Source: Microcoleus vaginatus_C
GTDB lineage: Bacteria > Cyanobacteriota > Cyanobacteriia > Cyanobacteriales > Microcoleaceae
Assembly (NCBI GenBank): GCA_040004035.1
Contig: JAMPLN010000029.1
Direction: 5' to 3' (one strand)
DNA: 64,000 bases
Positions 15,151-23,681 of the stretch are shown here, piece after piece. The notes under the pieces were generated by a model. That model worked only from the letters and a program-made list of their open reading frames with translations. It did no database searches and had not been told where the DNA came from. Position 1 is the first letter of the stretch. The number at the start of each line of letters is the position of its first letter. The translations under genes were made by a program, and so were the position numbers.

Positions 15151-18100
15151 ATGTTTAACAAAGTTTTGATTGCAAATCGCGGTGAAATTGCCTGCCGAAT
15201 TATCCGCACGCTCGATCGCCTAGGCATTGCTTCGGTAGCAGTATATTCTGAAGCCGACGCCCGCGCCAAGCACGTTTTCGCCGCCAGCGAAGCCGTTTGT
15301 ATCGGTGCAGCCGCCGCAGCCGAGAGTTATTTGCGGTTCGATCGCATTCTCGAAGTTGCGCGCAAAACTAAAGCTCAAGCTATTCATCCGGGTTACGGCT
15401 TTTTGAGCGAAAATGCTGAATTTGCCGAAGCTTGTGCAAGCGAAAATATTGCATTTATCGGCCCGACTCCGAGTCAGTTGCGCTGCTTTGGATTAAAACA
15501 CACCGCGCGGGAAATAGCCGCTGCAAATCAAGTGCCGCTAACTCCCGGAAGCGAACTTTTAGCAAGTTTGGAGGATGCCCAAAAAGCGGCTGGGGCGATC
15601 GGCTATCCGGTGATGCTCAAAAGTACCGCAGGCGGCGGCGGCATCGGTTTGCAGGCTTGTTTTGGCGATCGAGATTTGGCAGAAGCATTTGAAAAAGTAC
15701 AGCGTTTGAGTCAAAGCAATTTTAAACAAAGCGGCGTTTTTTTAGAGAAATATATTCAAACAGCTAGGCACATTGAAGTCCAAATCTTTGGAGATGGCAA
15801 AGGAAATGTCATAGCCTTGGGTGAGCGAGATTGTTCGGTACAGCGGCGCAATCAAAAAGTAATAGAAGAAACCCCCGCCCCTGCTATTACCGACGAACAG
15901 CGAAATCAGTTGTACGGTGCAGCAGTGCGGCTGGGAAAAGCCGTAAATTACCAGTCAGCGGGTACTGTTGAATTTGTCTTTGATGTCGATGCGAAACAGT
16001 TTTATTTTTTGGAAGTCAACACGCGCTTGCAAGTTGAACACGGCGTTACTGAAGCTGTCAACAACATCGACCTCGTTGAGTGGATGATAAAACAGGCTTC
16101 TGGAGATTTGTTCCCCCTGGAAGAGTACCGCTATCAACCGCAGGGACACTCAATTGAGGTGCGAATTTATGCGGAAGATGCCGGCAAGAATTTTCAGCCG
16201 AGTTCCGGGTTGCTGAATAAAGTTGCGTTTCCAGAAAACGTCCGCTGCGACAGTTGGATAGAAACCGGCACGGAGGTTACTCCTTTTTACGATCCGCTGC
16301 TAGCCAAAGTAATCGTTTGCGGGGATAATCGAACCCAGGCGATCGTAAAACTAAAAGCTGCTTTAGATGCCAGTGAAATAGCGGGAATTGAAACTAATTT
16401 AGATTACCTCCGCCAGATTTTGGACGATTCCCGATTCAACCGGGGCGAACTGAGCACGCGCTTTTTAAACTCTTTTGAATACGCACCTTTAACGATCGAT
16501 GTATTGGATGGGGGAACCTACAGCAGCATTCAAGATTATCCGGGGCGGATTGGCTATTGGGATGTTGGCGTGCCGCCTTCTGGGCCGATGGATCATCTGG
16601 CATTTCGCTCGGCAAATCGTTTAGTAGGAAATCCCGAATCGACAGCAGGATTGGAATTCACAGCGACAGGCCCAACTCTGCGCTTTAATGCCGATACAGT
16701 TATTAGTTTGACTGGCGCAATTATGAAGGGAACGCTAAACGGCGAATCGGTGCCGTTTTGGACGGCAATTTCCGTAAAAGCTGGCAGCATTCTCAAGTTA
16801 AAAGCCATTCAAGGCGGCGGCTACCGCACTTATTTAGCAGTCAAACACGGCTTTAATGTCCCCGATTATTTGGGCAGCAAATCAACTTTTGTACTGGGCA
16901 AATTTGGCGGACACGCGGGCCGCACGCTGCGTCCGGGAGATGTCTTAAAACTCAACCAAACTGCAACTCTGGAAGCGGAAATATCTTTGCCTCCGGAACT
17001 AATTCCCACCTATAGCAATAATTGGGAAATCGGCGTTTTGTACGGGCCTCACGGCGCGCCGGATTTCTTTACTGAGTCAGACATTGAAATGTTTTTCTCA
17101 ACAGAATGGCAGGTGCATTACAACTCGACACGGACGGGAATTCGGCTGATAGGGCCGAAGCCGACTTGGGCGCGTCAAGACGGCGGAGAAGCGGGTTTGC
17201 ACCCGTCTAACATTCACGATAATGCTTACGCGATCGGCACGATCGATTTTACGGGCGATATGCCTGTAATTCTCGGTCTTGACGGTCCGAGTTTAGGAGG
17301 TTTTGTCTGTCCTGCTACTATTGTGCAGTCGGAATTGTGGAAAATCGGACAACTAAAACCGGGGGACAGCATTCGCTTTCACTGTTTGAGTTTTGCTGAA
17401 GCTTTGCAGCGGGAATTAGCACAAAATAGGCAAATTGCTACTTTTTGTTTGCCTGTTTTTGGGGAAAATGCAGAGGAATTTCCCGCCGTTCCCGCTTCTC
17501 CAATTTTGCACGAAATTCCCGAATCTCCGGGACAGGTTGCTGTTACTTACCGTCAAGCTGGGGATAAATATATTCTAGTTGAATACGGTCCGTTGGTGCT
17601 GGATTTAAATTTGCGTTTTCGGGCGCACGCATTGATGGAACAGTTGAAAGCAAATCCGTTGCCTGGTGTTATCGAATTAGTGCCGGGAATGCGATCGCTC
17701 CAAATTCACTTTGACAGCCGCCAGATTTCGCAACAGCAGCTAATGCAGGCGCTGATTGCGGCGGAGGCGGAACTTCCGGCGATCGAGGATTTGGAAGTGC
17801 CGGCGCGAATTGTGCACTTGCCTTTATCTTGGGAAGATGAATCGACGCTGTTGGCCATTGAAAAATATATGCAGTCTGTGCGATCGGATGCACCTTGGTG
17901 TCCGAGCAATATTGAGTTTATTCGCCGCATAAACGGGCTTGAAAGCATCGAACAAGTCAGAGAAATTGTATTTAATGCTAGCTATTTAGTGATGGGTTTG
18001 GGAGACGTTTATTTAGGCGCGCCCGTCGCAACTCCCCTCGATCCGCGCCACCGTTTGGTTACTACTAAATACAATCCCGCCCGCACTTGGACTCCTGAAA

Positions 18101-18765
18101 ATGCAGTGGGCATTGGCGGCGCGTATTTGTGCGTTTACGGGATGGAAGGGCCCGGAGGTTATCAATTTGTCGGCCGCACGGTGCAAATGTGGAATCGGTT
18201 CAAACAAACGGCGGATTTCCAGTCTGGTAAACCTTGGCTGTTGCGCTTTTTTGACCAAATCCGATTTTATCCGGTTTCTCATGAGGAATTGCACCGCTGT
18301 CGGGAAGCATTTATCGAAGGGAAGTTTAAATTAAAGGTTGAGGAAATTACTTTTAATTTGAGAGAATACAATGAGTTTTTGCATTCTATTGCTAACAGTG
18401 CGGCTGAGTTTAAAGCGCAGCAGCAGGCCGCATTTAATGCAGAGCGCGATCGCTGGGCCGCATCCGGGGAATTTGAAGCTGAATCTGCCGCAGAAGCCCC
18501 AGATGTGGCTTCTGAAACAGCGGCGGAGATTACTTTGCCGATCGGTTGTGAAGCAGTTGTCGCTCACGTTTCGGCCAATGTTTGGCAGGTGCTGGTTAAT
18601 GTGGGAGATGTGGTTGCAGAGGGCGATCGCCTGTTAATTTTGGAAGCGATGAAAATGGAAATTGCTATTACTGCTGATGGTGCGGGCACTGTTGCCGAGT
18701 TGTTTTGTGAAAAGGGGCAAACGGTGACAGCCGGACAAATTCTAGCGGCTGTTCAACCGAATTAA
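15151..18765 (+). CDS. Biotin-dependent guanidine carboxylase (annotated family: urea carboxylase)
   Basis: 1204 residues from the ATG at 15151 (MFNKVLIANRGEIACRII). Domains in order: biotin carboxylase, residues 1-450, with AGGGGIGLQ and HIEVQIFGD ATP-grasp motifs and EVNTRLQVEHGVTE; a carboxyltransferase region made of KipA/AHS2-like (about 465-780) and KipI/AHS1-like (about 820-1030) parts; and a C-terminal biotin carrier domain with EAMKMEI, the biotinylated Lys being residue 1168. The family carboxylates urea or guanidine at the cost of ATP. The riboswitch and DUF1989 pair favour guanidine as the true substrate; discriminating active-site residues were not checked by alignment. It makes carboxyguanidine for the deiminase pair. 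Confidence 0.92.
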   Translation: MFNKVLIANRGEIACRIIRTLDRLGIASVAVYSEADARAKHVFAASEAVCIGAAAAAESYLRFDRILEVARKTKAQAIHPGYGFLSENAEFAEACASENIAFIGPTPSQLRCFGLKHTAREIAAANQVPLTPGSELLASLEDAQKAAGAIGYPVMLKSTAGGGGIGLQACFGDRDLAEAFEKVQRLSQSNFKQSGVFLEKYIQTARHIEVQIFGDGKGNVIALGERDCSVQRRNQKVIEETPAPAITDEQRNQLYGAAVRLGKAVNYQSAGTVEFVFDVDAKQFYFLEVNTRLQVEHGVTEAVNNIDLVEWMIKQASGDLFPLEEYRYQPQGHSIEVRIYAEDAGKNFQPSSGLLNKVAFPENVRCDSWIETGTEVTPFYDPLLAKVIVCGDNRTQAIVKLKAALDASEIAGIETNLDYLRQILDDSRFNRGELSTRFLNSFEYAPLTIDVLDGGTYSSIQDYPGRIGYWDVGVPPSGPMDHLAFRSANRLVGNPESTAGLEFTATGPTLRFNADTVISLTGAIMKGTLNGESVPFWTAISVKAGSILKLKAIQGGGYRTYLAVKHGFNVPDYLGSKSTFVLGKFGGHAGRTLRPGDVLKLNQTATLEAEISLPPELIPTYSNNWEIGVLYGPHGAPDFFTESDIEMFFSTEWQVHYNSTRTGIRLIGPKPTWARQDGGEAGLHPSNIHDNAYAIGTIDFTGDMPVILGLDGPSLGGFVCPATIVQSELWKIGQLKPGDSIRFHCLSFAEALQRELAQNRQIATFCLPVFGENAEEFPAVPASPILHEIPESPGQVAVTYRQAGDKYILVEYGPLVLDLNLRFRAHALMEQLKANPLPGVIELVPGMRSLQIHFDSRQISQQQLMQALIAAEAELPAIEDLEVPARIVHLPLSWEDESTLLAIEKYMQSVRSDAPWCPSNIEFIRRINGLESIEQVREIVFNASYLVMGLGDVYLGAPVATPLDPRHRLVTTKYNPARTWTPENAVGIGGAYLCVYGMEGPGGYQFVGRTVQMWNRFKQTADFQSGKPWLLRFFDQIRFYPVSHEELHRCREAFIEGKFKLKVEEITFNLREYNEFLHSIANSAAEFKAQQQAAFNAERDRWAASGEFEAESAAEAPDVASETAAEITLPIGCEAVVAHVSANVWQVLVNVGDVVAEGDRLLILEAMKMEIAITADGAGTVAELFCEKGQTVTAGQILAAVQPN

Positions 18766-18906
18766 TCCCTCTGTTGTCAGTTCGGGGACAGTAGAAGCCG
18801 TTGGATAATTGGGGGATGATTTTGATTGTTTTGTGGGATGGGATATCGTAGCCAGTCAGGTGTATTTTCACTGAAGGCGGGACACGCCACAATAATCATC
18901 CTCTAA

Positions 18907-19104
18907 TTGTGCAATGCTCGCTCATTTAATCAAGGTTTAGCAGCAGTTAGGGCTTCAAAAGGGTGCGGATACATCAATCAAACAGGCCAGTGGGCGATCG
19001 CCCCGCAATTTTCGGCGGCGGGCAGTTTTTCGGAAGGCTTAGTCGCTGTCAAGCGCAATGGCAAATCTGGCTTCATCAATCAAGCTGGAAAGCTGGTCAT
19101 TTAG
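18907..19104 (+). pseudogene. WG-repeat protein fragment
   Basis: The translation reads GYINQTGQWAIAPQF, then FSEGLVAVKRNGKSGFINQAGKLVI, two WG (KWG) repeats, which normally occur in long tandem series. The frame starts only from a TTG and ends after two repeats, so this is probably the tail of a lost gene rather than a working one. Confidence 0.6.
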
Positions 19105-19148
19105 CAGGTTCGATGCTCTGTTTAGGCTTTAAATTTGTTTAAATCTAG

Positions 19149-19937
19149 TTAACTTAACTCCAGCAGCCCAGAAGAGAGCGGCAAACCATCCTGAAATACC
19201 AGCAATTCTCCCGGCTGAATTTGCGTCCAAACTTCGTTATCTGTCAGCGGAAAAGTCGCAATAACAGCCACGCGATCGTCCTCCTTTGTCAATTCCCGAA
19301 AATCGACAGTTACATCTTCGTCGATCGAGTGAGCGCTAGCAAAAGGTGCTTGTCGCACAATATAATGCAGATTAGTAGAACAGTGGGTGAACAAGTGTTC
19401 TCCATCGGAAAGTAAATAATTAAAAATTCCGTGTTCTGCCAAAATTTTAGTAATTTCCTCCAGTACCGGGTAAATTTCCGCTACAGCAGGCTTACTTTGA
19501 GGAAAAGTGGAGCGCAGCTTTTCTAATATCAAACAGAATGCTTTTTCGCTGTCAGTTTTGCCAACCGGTTTGTAAACTCCGGCACATTCTGGATAAAAGT
19601 TTTCGAGATTTCCGTTGTGAGCAAACACCCAATAACGTCCCCAAAGTTCCCGAATAAAAGGGTGGCAGTTTTCCAGAGCAATTGCGCCTTGCGTAGCTTT
19701 GCGGATGTGAGCAATGACGTTAGTTGAATGAATGGGATAGCGGCGCACTACTTCAGCAACCGGAGAAGCAATCGCAGGTTTAGAGTCTATAAAAAGGCGA
19801 CATCCCAAACCTTCAAAGAAAGCAATTCCCCAACCGTCTTGATGAACGTCCGTTTTGCCCCCCCTTGCAGAAAAACCCTCAAAAGAAAAGCAAATATCTG
19901 TTGGAACATTGCAGTTCATTCCCAGTAATTGGCACAT
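19149..19937 (-). CDS. Class II glutamine amidotransferase (YafJ-like)
   Basis: 262 residues starting MCQLLGMNC; Cys2 becomes the N-terminal nucleophile after Met removal, as in GATase class II (Ntn hydrolase) enzymes. GGKTDVHQDGWGIAFF, HIRKATQG, HPFIRELWGRYWVFAHNGNL and GKTDSEKAF match the stand-alone YafJ family. The glutaminase activity is expected; the partner or acceptor is unknown. Confidence 0.9.
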   Translation of the reverse strand: MCQLLGMNCNVPTDICFSFEGFSARGGKTDVHQDGWGIAFFEGLGCRLFIDSKPAIASPVAEVVRRYPIHSTNVIAHIRKATQGAIALENCHPFIRELWGRYWVFAHNGNLENFYPECAGVYKPVGKTDSEKAFCLILEKLRSTFPQSKPAVAEIYPVLEEITKILAEHGIFNYLLSDGEHLFTHCSTNLHYIVRQAPFASAHSIDEDVTVDFRELTKEDDRVAVIATFPLTDNEVWTQIQPGELLVFQDGLPLSSGLLELS

Positions 19938-20236
19938 AGCTTTTAAATCTCTGGAGTTTGAATGGATGTCGCAGCTATTGGCAGCTACAGACTTGCGATT
20001 ATACTATTATAGTATGAATTGATTTAGCCTTATAAAAAAAACACAATAATTTTGGATTGTCAACCATAATGCTACTTAAATTTAAAAAAATGCGTGAAGC
20101 CAAGCTATCCCGAACGCGCGTGCGAGCGCGTTGCGGTAGGGAATCGCCCAGAATTCAATCGCGTTCCCCGCAGAACAGTCTTCATCGTTCCATTTGTCCT
20201 GCAATTTTTTTTATTAAATTTATGTAAGATTCAATT
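19938..20236. other. Intergenic stretch with short dispersed repeat
   Basis: AT-rich. At 20102-20152 lies AAGCTATCCCGAACGCGCG and TTGCGGTAGGGAATCGCCCA. A close relative is at 43170-43222. No gene or RNA recognised. Confidence 0.5.
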
Positions 20237-21127
20237 TTATGGGGGAAAATCTGAAAGTTGTTTGATATCCTTCAAAACTATTTGAGGCTTCCCTTTGTAC
20301 TGTTCTACCTTCCCACTGACATACACATATCCCCGTCCCAGACCCGCATAACGTTTCTCAATTAGCCGCTTCAAGGGAGCCATTTCATCAGTTTCAGCAT
20401 CTGGTATCCACAAATCTAATTTATGATACACCGAACCAGCATACATTAGAGCGCTGCCGCCGATCCATTTAGTAATTCCCGCCTGCAAATCGCAGAAAAT
20501 AGTAATAGATTTAGCTCTCTCAGAAGCAGCTAATATTTTCGGGTAGTGCAACCTCAAAGAAACCGCTCCTGCCGTTGCTTCCGACAACCGAAACTCTTCA
20601 ACAATCGAGCCTCGCATCGACCACCAAGGCAGTAAATTAGCATAGTTGCGAGAGGGAATTTTGGCATTGACAATCGGATTCCAAATCATCAGATTGTAAG
20701 CTTTTGCCGCCGATTCTGCCTCAGTCATTTGTCGGTGATACAATCTGGAGCGCCCGTATTTGACGAAGTAGGGACTCCAGCCTTCTTCAATCAGTTTAAG
20801 ATTGTAATTTTCTCCATCTTTATGTACGTAACAAAGGAGACGCCCGTAGTTGTCGCGGTGTTTTTGTAGAGCCACTTCAACCGAATCGTCGGTATCAAAT
20901 TCTATGTCAATTTGAGCAAGTCCATCATCTGCTGTCGCGAAGTATTTTTTAGCCATTTCCGTACCTGCTTTCCCCGCCGCAGTTACAGGTTTGGAGCCTC
21001 CCGGATGACTTTCTTCTGTATCGACGCAAATCAGCCGGAGAGACTCGGTTTTGCCGTTAAGAGAAATTTTGATGCTGTCGCCATCAACTACTTTAGTTAT
21101 TTGCAGGTTCGGAATTCTGGTTGCCAT
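20237..21127 (-). CDS. Staphylococcal nuclease-like (TNase) protein
   Basis: 296 residues. The N-terminal 150 residues are an SNase domain: VVDGDSIKISLNGKTESLRL, CVDTEESHPGGSKP, KAGTEMAKKYF, HRDNYGRLLCYVHKDGENYN and LIEEGWSPYFVKYG. Conserved Asp and Arg residues of the active site are in VDGDS and YGRLL. The C-terminal 130 residues are less typical and may be an OB-like nucleic-acid binding part. No signal peptide is obvious, so it may act in the cytoplasm. Confidence 0.85.
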   Translation of the reverse strand: MATRIPNLQITKVVDGDSIKISLNGKTESLRLICVDTEESHPGGSKPVTAAGKAGTEMAKKYFATADDGLAQIDIEFDTDDSVEVALQKHRDNYGRLLCYVHKDGENYNLKLIEEGWSPYFVKYGRSRLYHRQMTEAESAAKAYNLMIWNPIVNAKIPSRNYANLLPWWSMRGSIVEEFRLSEATAGAVSLRLHYPKILAASERAKSITIFCDLQAGITKWIGGSALMYAGSVYHKLDLWIPDAETDEMAPLKRLIEKRYAGLGRGYVYVSGKVEQYKGKPQIVLKDIKQLSDFPP

Positions 21128-21223
21128 ATTTTCAACCCTGTTGCACTTGAGATTTCATGCAGGTATCGGTTGAATCATACACGAGTTCGCTATCAATAGC
21201 AACTGTAATTTTTGTTGTTTGTA

Positions 21224-21802
21224 TTAATATTTGTCAACTGTCGCGTATTTTATCAAATCGGGGAAAAAATCCCGAAAATCAGATTCTAAGCGCTGATAGT
21301 TAGCTGTCAAATCTTCTATGCCGCTTGCCAAGTTATTTGTCCGCTTGATTCGGGCGGACATTCTTGTAAGAGTGATGCCGATTTCGGCAATTTCCTGATA
21401 AGATGAAAGCAAGTCGCGGGCAATTATTGTTGGCAGCACCCGCTGGAGAGATTCAGGCAATATATCGCGATTGTCTTGCAGGACTTTATAGACATGGCAA
21501 GAAAAATCGGGAAGCGGAATTTCTGAATATTCCAGCCAATTTTTAGCCAAGAAGTGGTCGTAAAACACGTCAATCAAAACTCCAGCAAACCTGCGTCTCT
21601 CGGAAGAAACAAGGCTTTTACTCGCTCGCACTATGGCGTGAGAGTCCGTGTAGCTATCTACTTTGCGGTGCAAATCGATGCCTTTTCTAATTTCATCGGG
21701 ATAAAGGTTGACGGCCGTTCCTTTGACAAAATCTCCTAAGAGGTTGCCAATCAGGGATTCTGGCGTGCCTTTTGATAAGAATAGATGAGCCAAATAATTC
21801 AT
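21224..21802 (-). CDS. Acyl carrier protein phosphodiesterase (AcpH, DUF479)
   Basis: 192 residues from the ATG at 21802: MNYLAHLFLSKGTPES then LIGNLLGDFVKG, the family N terminus with the HD-type metal ligands (H6, D23). DLHRKVDSYTDSHA and GVLIDVFYDHFLAKNW are the other conserved blocks. AcpH removes 4'-phosphopantetheine from holo-ACP. An ATG at 21826 is also open but adds eight residues outside the family start. Confidence 0.9.
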   Translation of the reverse strand: MNYLAHLFLSKGTPESLIGNLLGDFVKGTAVNLYPDEIRKGIDLHRKVDSYTDSHAIVRASKSLVSSERRRFAGVLIDVFYDHFLAKNWLEYSEIPLPDFSCHVYKVLQDNRDILPESLQRVLPTIIARDLLSSYQEIAEIGITLTRMSARIKRTNNLASGIEDLTANYQRLESDFRDFFPDLIKYATVDKY

Positions 21803-21845
21803 TGCTACAGTAAAAATATCTAACATAGCATAAGGAGAAAGAATA

Positions 21846-22001
21846 ATGGCTCTTCTGGAATGTGTAAAACCGGGTGCTAAACTCGGTCAAATTATTTTTG
21901 CCGTCGATGAATCTTGGATAACAAAAGAGCGATCGCCTAACTGTAGTATACAGGCGATCGCTGCACCCACGCTCAAATATTGCTTGCGATCGATTGACTG
22001 A
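21846..22001 (+). pseudogene. Truncated duplicate of the small gene at 23284
   Basis: About 80 bases, including the AAGGAGAAAGA ribosome site and the first 22 codons (MALLECVKPGAKLGQIIFAV), are nearly identical to 21 kb's neighbour at 23265-23345. After the GTCGAT at 21909 the sequence turns into unrelated HIP1-rich DNA and stops at 22001. It is a broken partial copy. Confidence 0.8.
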
Positions 22002-22055
22002 TGCTCGATCGTTTCACAAGAGAAGCTTAAATCTTTGTAAACCAAACTGATCGCA

Positions 22056-22637
22056 TCAAACTATTGACTGCCTAAACGCTCTAATAGCTTCCCCAGCATC
22101 AGTTTCCGCCATCAAAATACAGCGTTTCATCAAATCGATATCGAGGTTGTTGAGTCCGGGTAGCTGACTGCGATCGCTATTTTCATAGCTACCATCTTGG
22201 AGATGATATATCTTCAGTAATCCATCTTCCCAAAACCAAACCTCTGGAACACCTAAAGCTTTATAGCGCTCTAACTTACTGATTCCTCCACTGGTAAAGA
22301 CAACTTCGATCGACAAATCTGGAATTGGTTTTACACTCCCAATATAGTAGGATTCGTCTGCTTGCACAGAGACAACTCCCGATCTTTCCTGCGTCATTGC
22401 CCCTGTGGGCTTGAAGAAAATTCCCTGTTCGACGAGAAAGGTAGTCACTAAGTAACCGATAACATGAGCAAAAGTTTCGTGGTCTTCTCCAGGCATCAGA
22501 ATCTCGATCGTCCCATCATAGTAAAATAGTCGCACTCTAGGGGAGCCTTCAAAGCCTTTTTGGATAAATTTAAACCGTTCCCACATTCCATGATGAACAA
22601 TTCGCTGATCTGTGGTTTTGCTAAGTAATGGAGGCAT
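22056..22637 (-). CDS. Uma2-family (DUF820) putative restriction endonuclease
   Basis: 193 residues. Motifs: FKFIQKGFEGSPRVRLFYY, GTIEILMPGEDHE, KPIPDLSIEVVFTSGG (E of the PD-(D/E)xK site), and KLERYKALGVPEVWFWED, the usual Uma2 tail. The family's target is unknown. It is a lone gene. Confidence 0.87.
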   Translation of the reverse strand: MPPLLSKTTDQRIVHHGMWERFKFIQKGFEGSPRVRLFYYDGTIEILMPGEDHETFAHVIGYLVTTFLVEQGIFFKPTGAMTQERSGVVSVQADESYYIGSVKPIPDLSIEVVFTSGGISKLERYKALGVPEVWFWEDGLLKIYHLQDGSYENSDRSQLPGLNNLDIDLMKRCILMAETDAGEAIRAFRQSIV

Positions 22638-22751
22638 CGCGCTCAGATCCAGTCCAGAAGTTATCTTGATTGTAGCTCATATTTTTGACGTTCAATCAAA
22701 TTTTGCCAAACCCAAAATAGCTTGTTTATTGACAATAGAAATTGTCTAAAA

Positions 22752-22803
22752 CCGCAGATAAACCAGACTACTATCCGCGTTTATCTGGGTTCATCTGGGG
22801 TTA
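22752..22803. repeat. Dispersed CGCAGATAAAC/TTTATCTG repeat
   Basis: ACCGCAGATAAACCAG on the left and CGCGTTTATCTGGGTTCATC on the right. Same family as 15068 and 23586. Confidence 0.65.
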
Positions 22804-22813
22804 AAGAATCCCC

Positions 22814-22972
22814 CTAAGAACCACCTCGCAACTTATCTTCAACTTTTAAACTCCTAATCTGTTCGCGAATCACATCGGTTTTTGTTCTACCACTGTTCGC
22901 GCAATAAGCTTCTAGCCGAAGCATTTCTACTTCAGGCAGTCGAATGGTTAGAACTTTAACATTGTTACTCAT
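22814..22972 (-). CDS. Ribbon-helix-helix (CopG-type) small protein
   Basis: 52 residues from the ATG at 22972: VKVLTIRLPEVEMLRLEAYC then SGRTKTDVIREQIRSL, a ribbon-helix-helix DNA-binding fold as in CopG/ParD antitoxins. No toxin gene lies next to it, so it may be an orphan antitoxin or regulator. Oddly, its last residues (DKLRGGS) match the last residues of the acetyl-CoA synthetase at 23682. Confidence 0.7.
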   Translation of the reverse strand: MSNNVKVLTIRLPEVEMLRLEAYCANSGRTKTDVIREQIRSLKVEDKLRGGS

Positions 22973-23096
22973 ACTGCAATTATACTGAAAAATGCAGTAC
23001 AATTATAGCAGATAAATGCGCCTTGGCAGAATGTTGCCGCACCATGCCAAGACGACTTCCCCGAAGTTGAACGTCCAACAAAGGAGCAATTTAATT

Positions 23097-23284
23097 ATGA
23101 TTCAAGATCCAGAAAAAGAACCAGAATGCTGGGACGAGCCGATTTTAGCGGATAATCCCAGGCAAGCGAAACAGGATTGCCAAAAACGAGTCGCTACCGG
23201 GTTGAATTAGAATCTGTGACTCAACCCCGAAAAGTTGAAAATCGCCCTCAAGTCTACCGTTGCAACTACAAGGAGAAAGAGTAA
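23097..23284 (+). pseudogene. Small gene with a probable -1 frameshift, upstream of the 23284 gene
   Basis: The ATG at 23097 has an AAGGAG site and encodes MIQDPEKEPECWDEPILADN and more, stopping at 23210 (37 residues). Around the A-run at 23182-23186, reading shifted by one base continues as SRYRVELESVTQPRKVENR, a good coding-like tail that ends TAATG, overlapping the next start. So the original protein was about 60 residues, or the run causes programmed slippage, or there is a sequencing error. Function unknown. Confidence 0.55.
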
Positions 23285-23571
23285 TGGCTGTTCTAGAATG
23301 TGTAAAACCGGGTGCTAAACTCGGTCAAATTATTCTTGCCGTCGATCTTACTGTTGCCGGTGCTGTCGATCGCGTTCTGGCAAAAATTCAAGACTTGGGA
23401 TATGACCCAGAAATTCGTCATGTCAACTATCCGTCTGGAGTTCACGTCTTGGCAATTCTCAAAAACGAACAGCATTCAGAAGCAGTCGATGATGACTACT
23501 TGTTAGACGAGTGGCTGCAAGTAAGATCGGAAATTAACCCCGATGCGGTTCATTTGTGGCGCGGTAAATAA
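23284..23571 (+). CDS. Conserved small hypothetical protein
   Basis: 95 residues: MAVLECVKPGAKLGQIILAV, then DLGYDPEIRHVNYPSGVHVL and a Asp/Glu-rich C terminus. I do not recognise the family. It has a strong AAGGAGAAAGA ribosome site, overlaps the end of the frameshifted frame before it, and a truncated copy of its start lies at 21846, so this locus was duplicated or moved. Confidence 0.65.
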   Translation: MAVLECVKPGAKLGQIILAVDLTVAGAVDRVLAKIQDLGYDPEIRHVNYPSGVHVLAILKNEQHSEAVDDDYLLDEWLQVRSEINPDAVHLWRGK

Positions 23572-23585
23572 ACCAATTAACAATT

Positions 23586-23670
23586 AAACCGCAGATAAAC
23601 GCAGATAAACGCAGATGAGCTGATGGGAATTTCATCTGCGTTCATCCGCGTTAATCAGCTAAAATCTGCG
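23586..23670. repeat. Dispersed CGCAGATAAACGCAG repeat, inverted pair
   Basis: CGCAGATAAACGCAGATAAA facing ATCTGCGTTCATCCGCGTTA and ATCTGCGG, forming a large imperfect hairpin just after the acs 3' end (minus strand). Confidence 0.7.
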
Positions 23671-23681
23671 GTTGCATACCC

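Noticed and set aside
15151..18765. True urea carboxylase (urea amidolyase pathway)
   Set aside because: Sequence family allows it, but the guanidine-I riboswitch and the DUF1989 pair point to guanidine. Not excluded until key residues are aligned.
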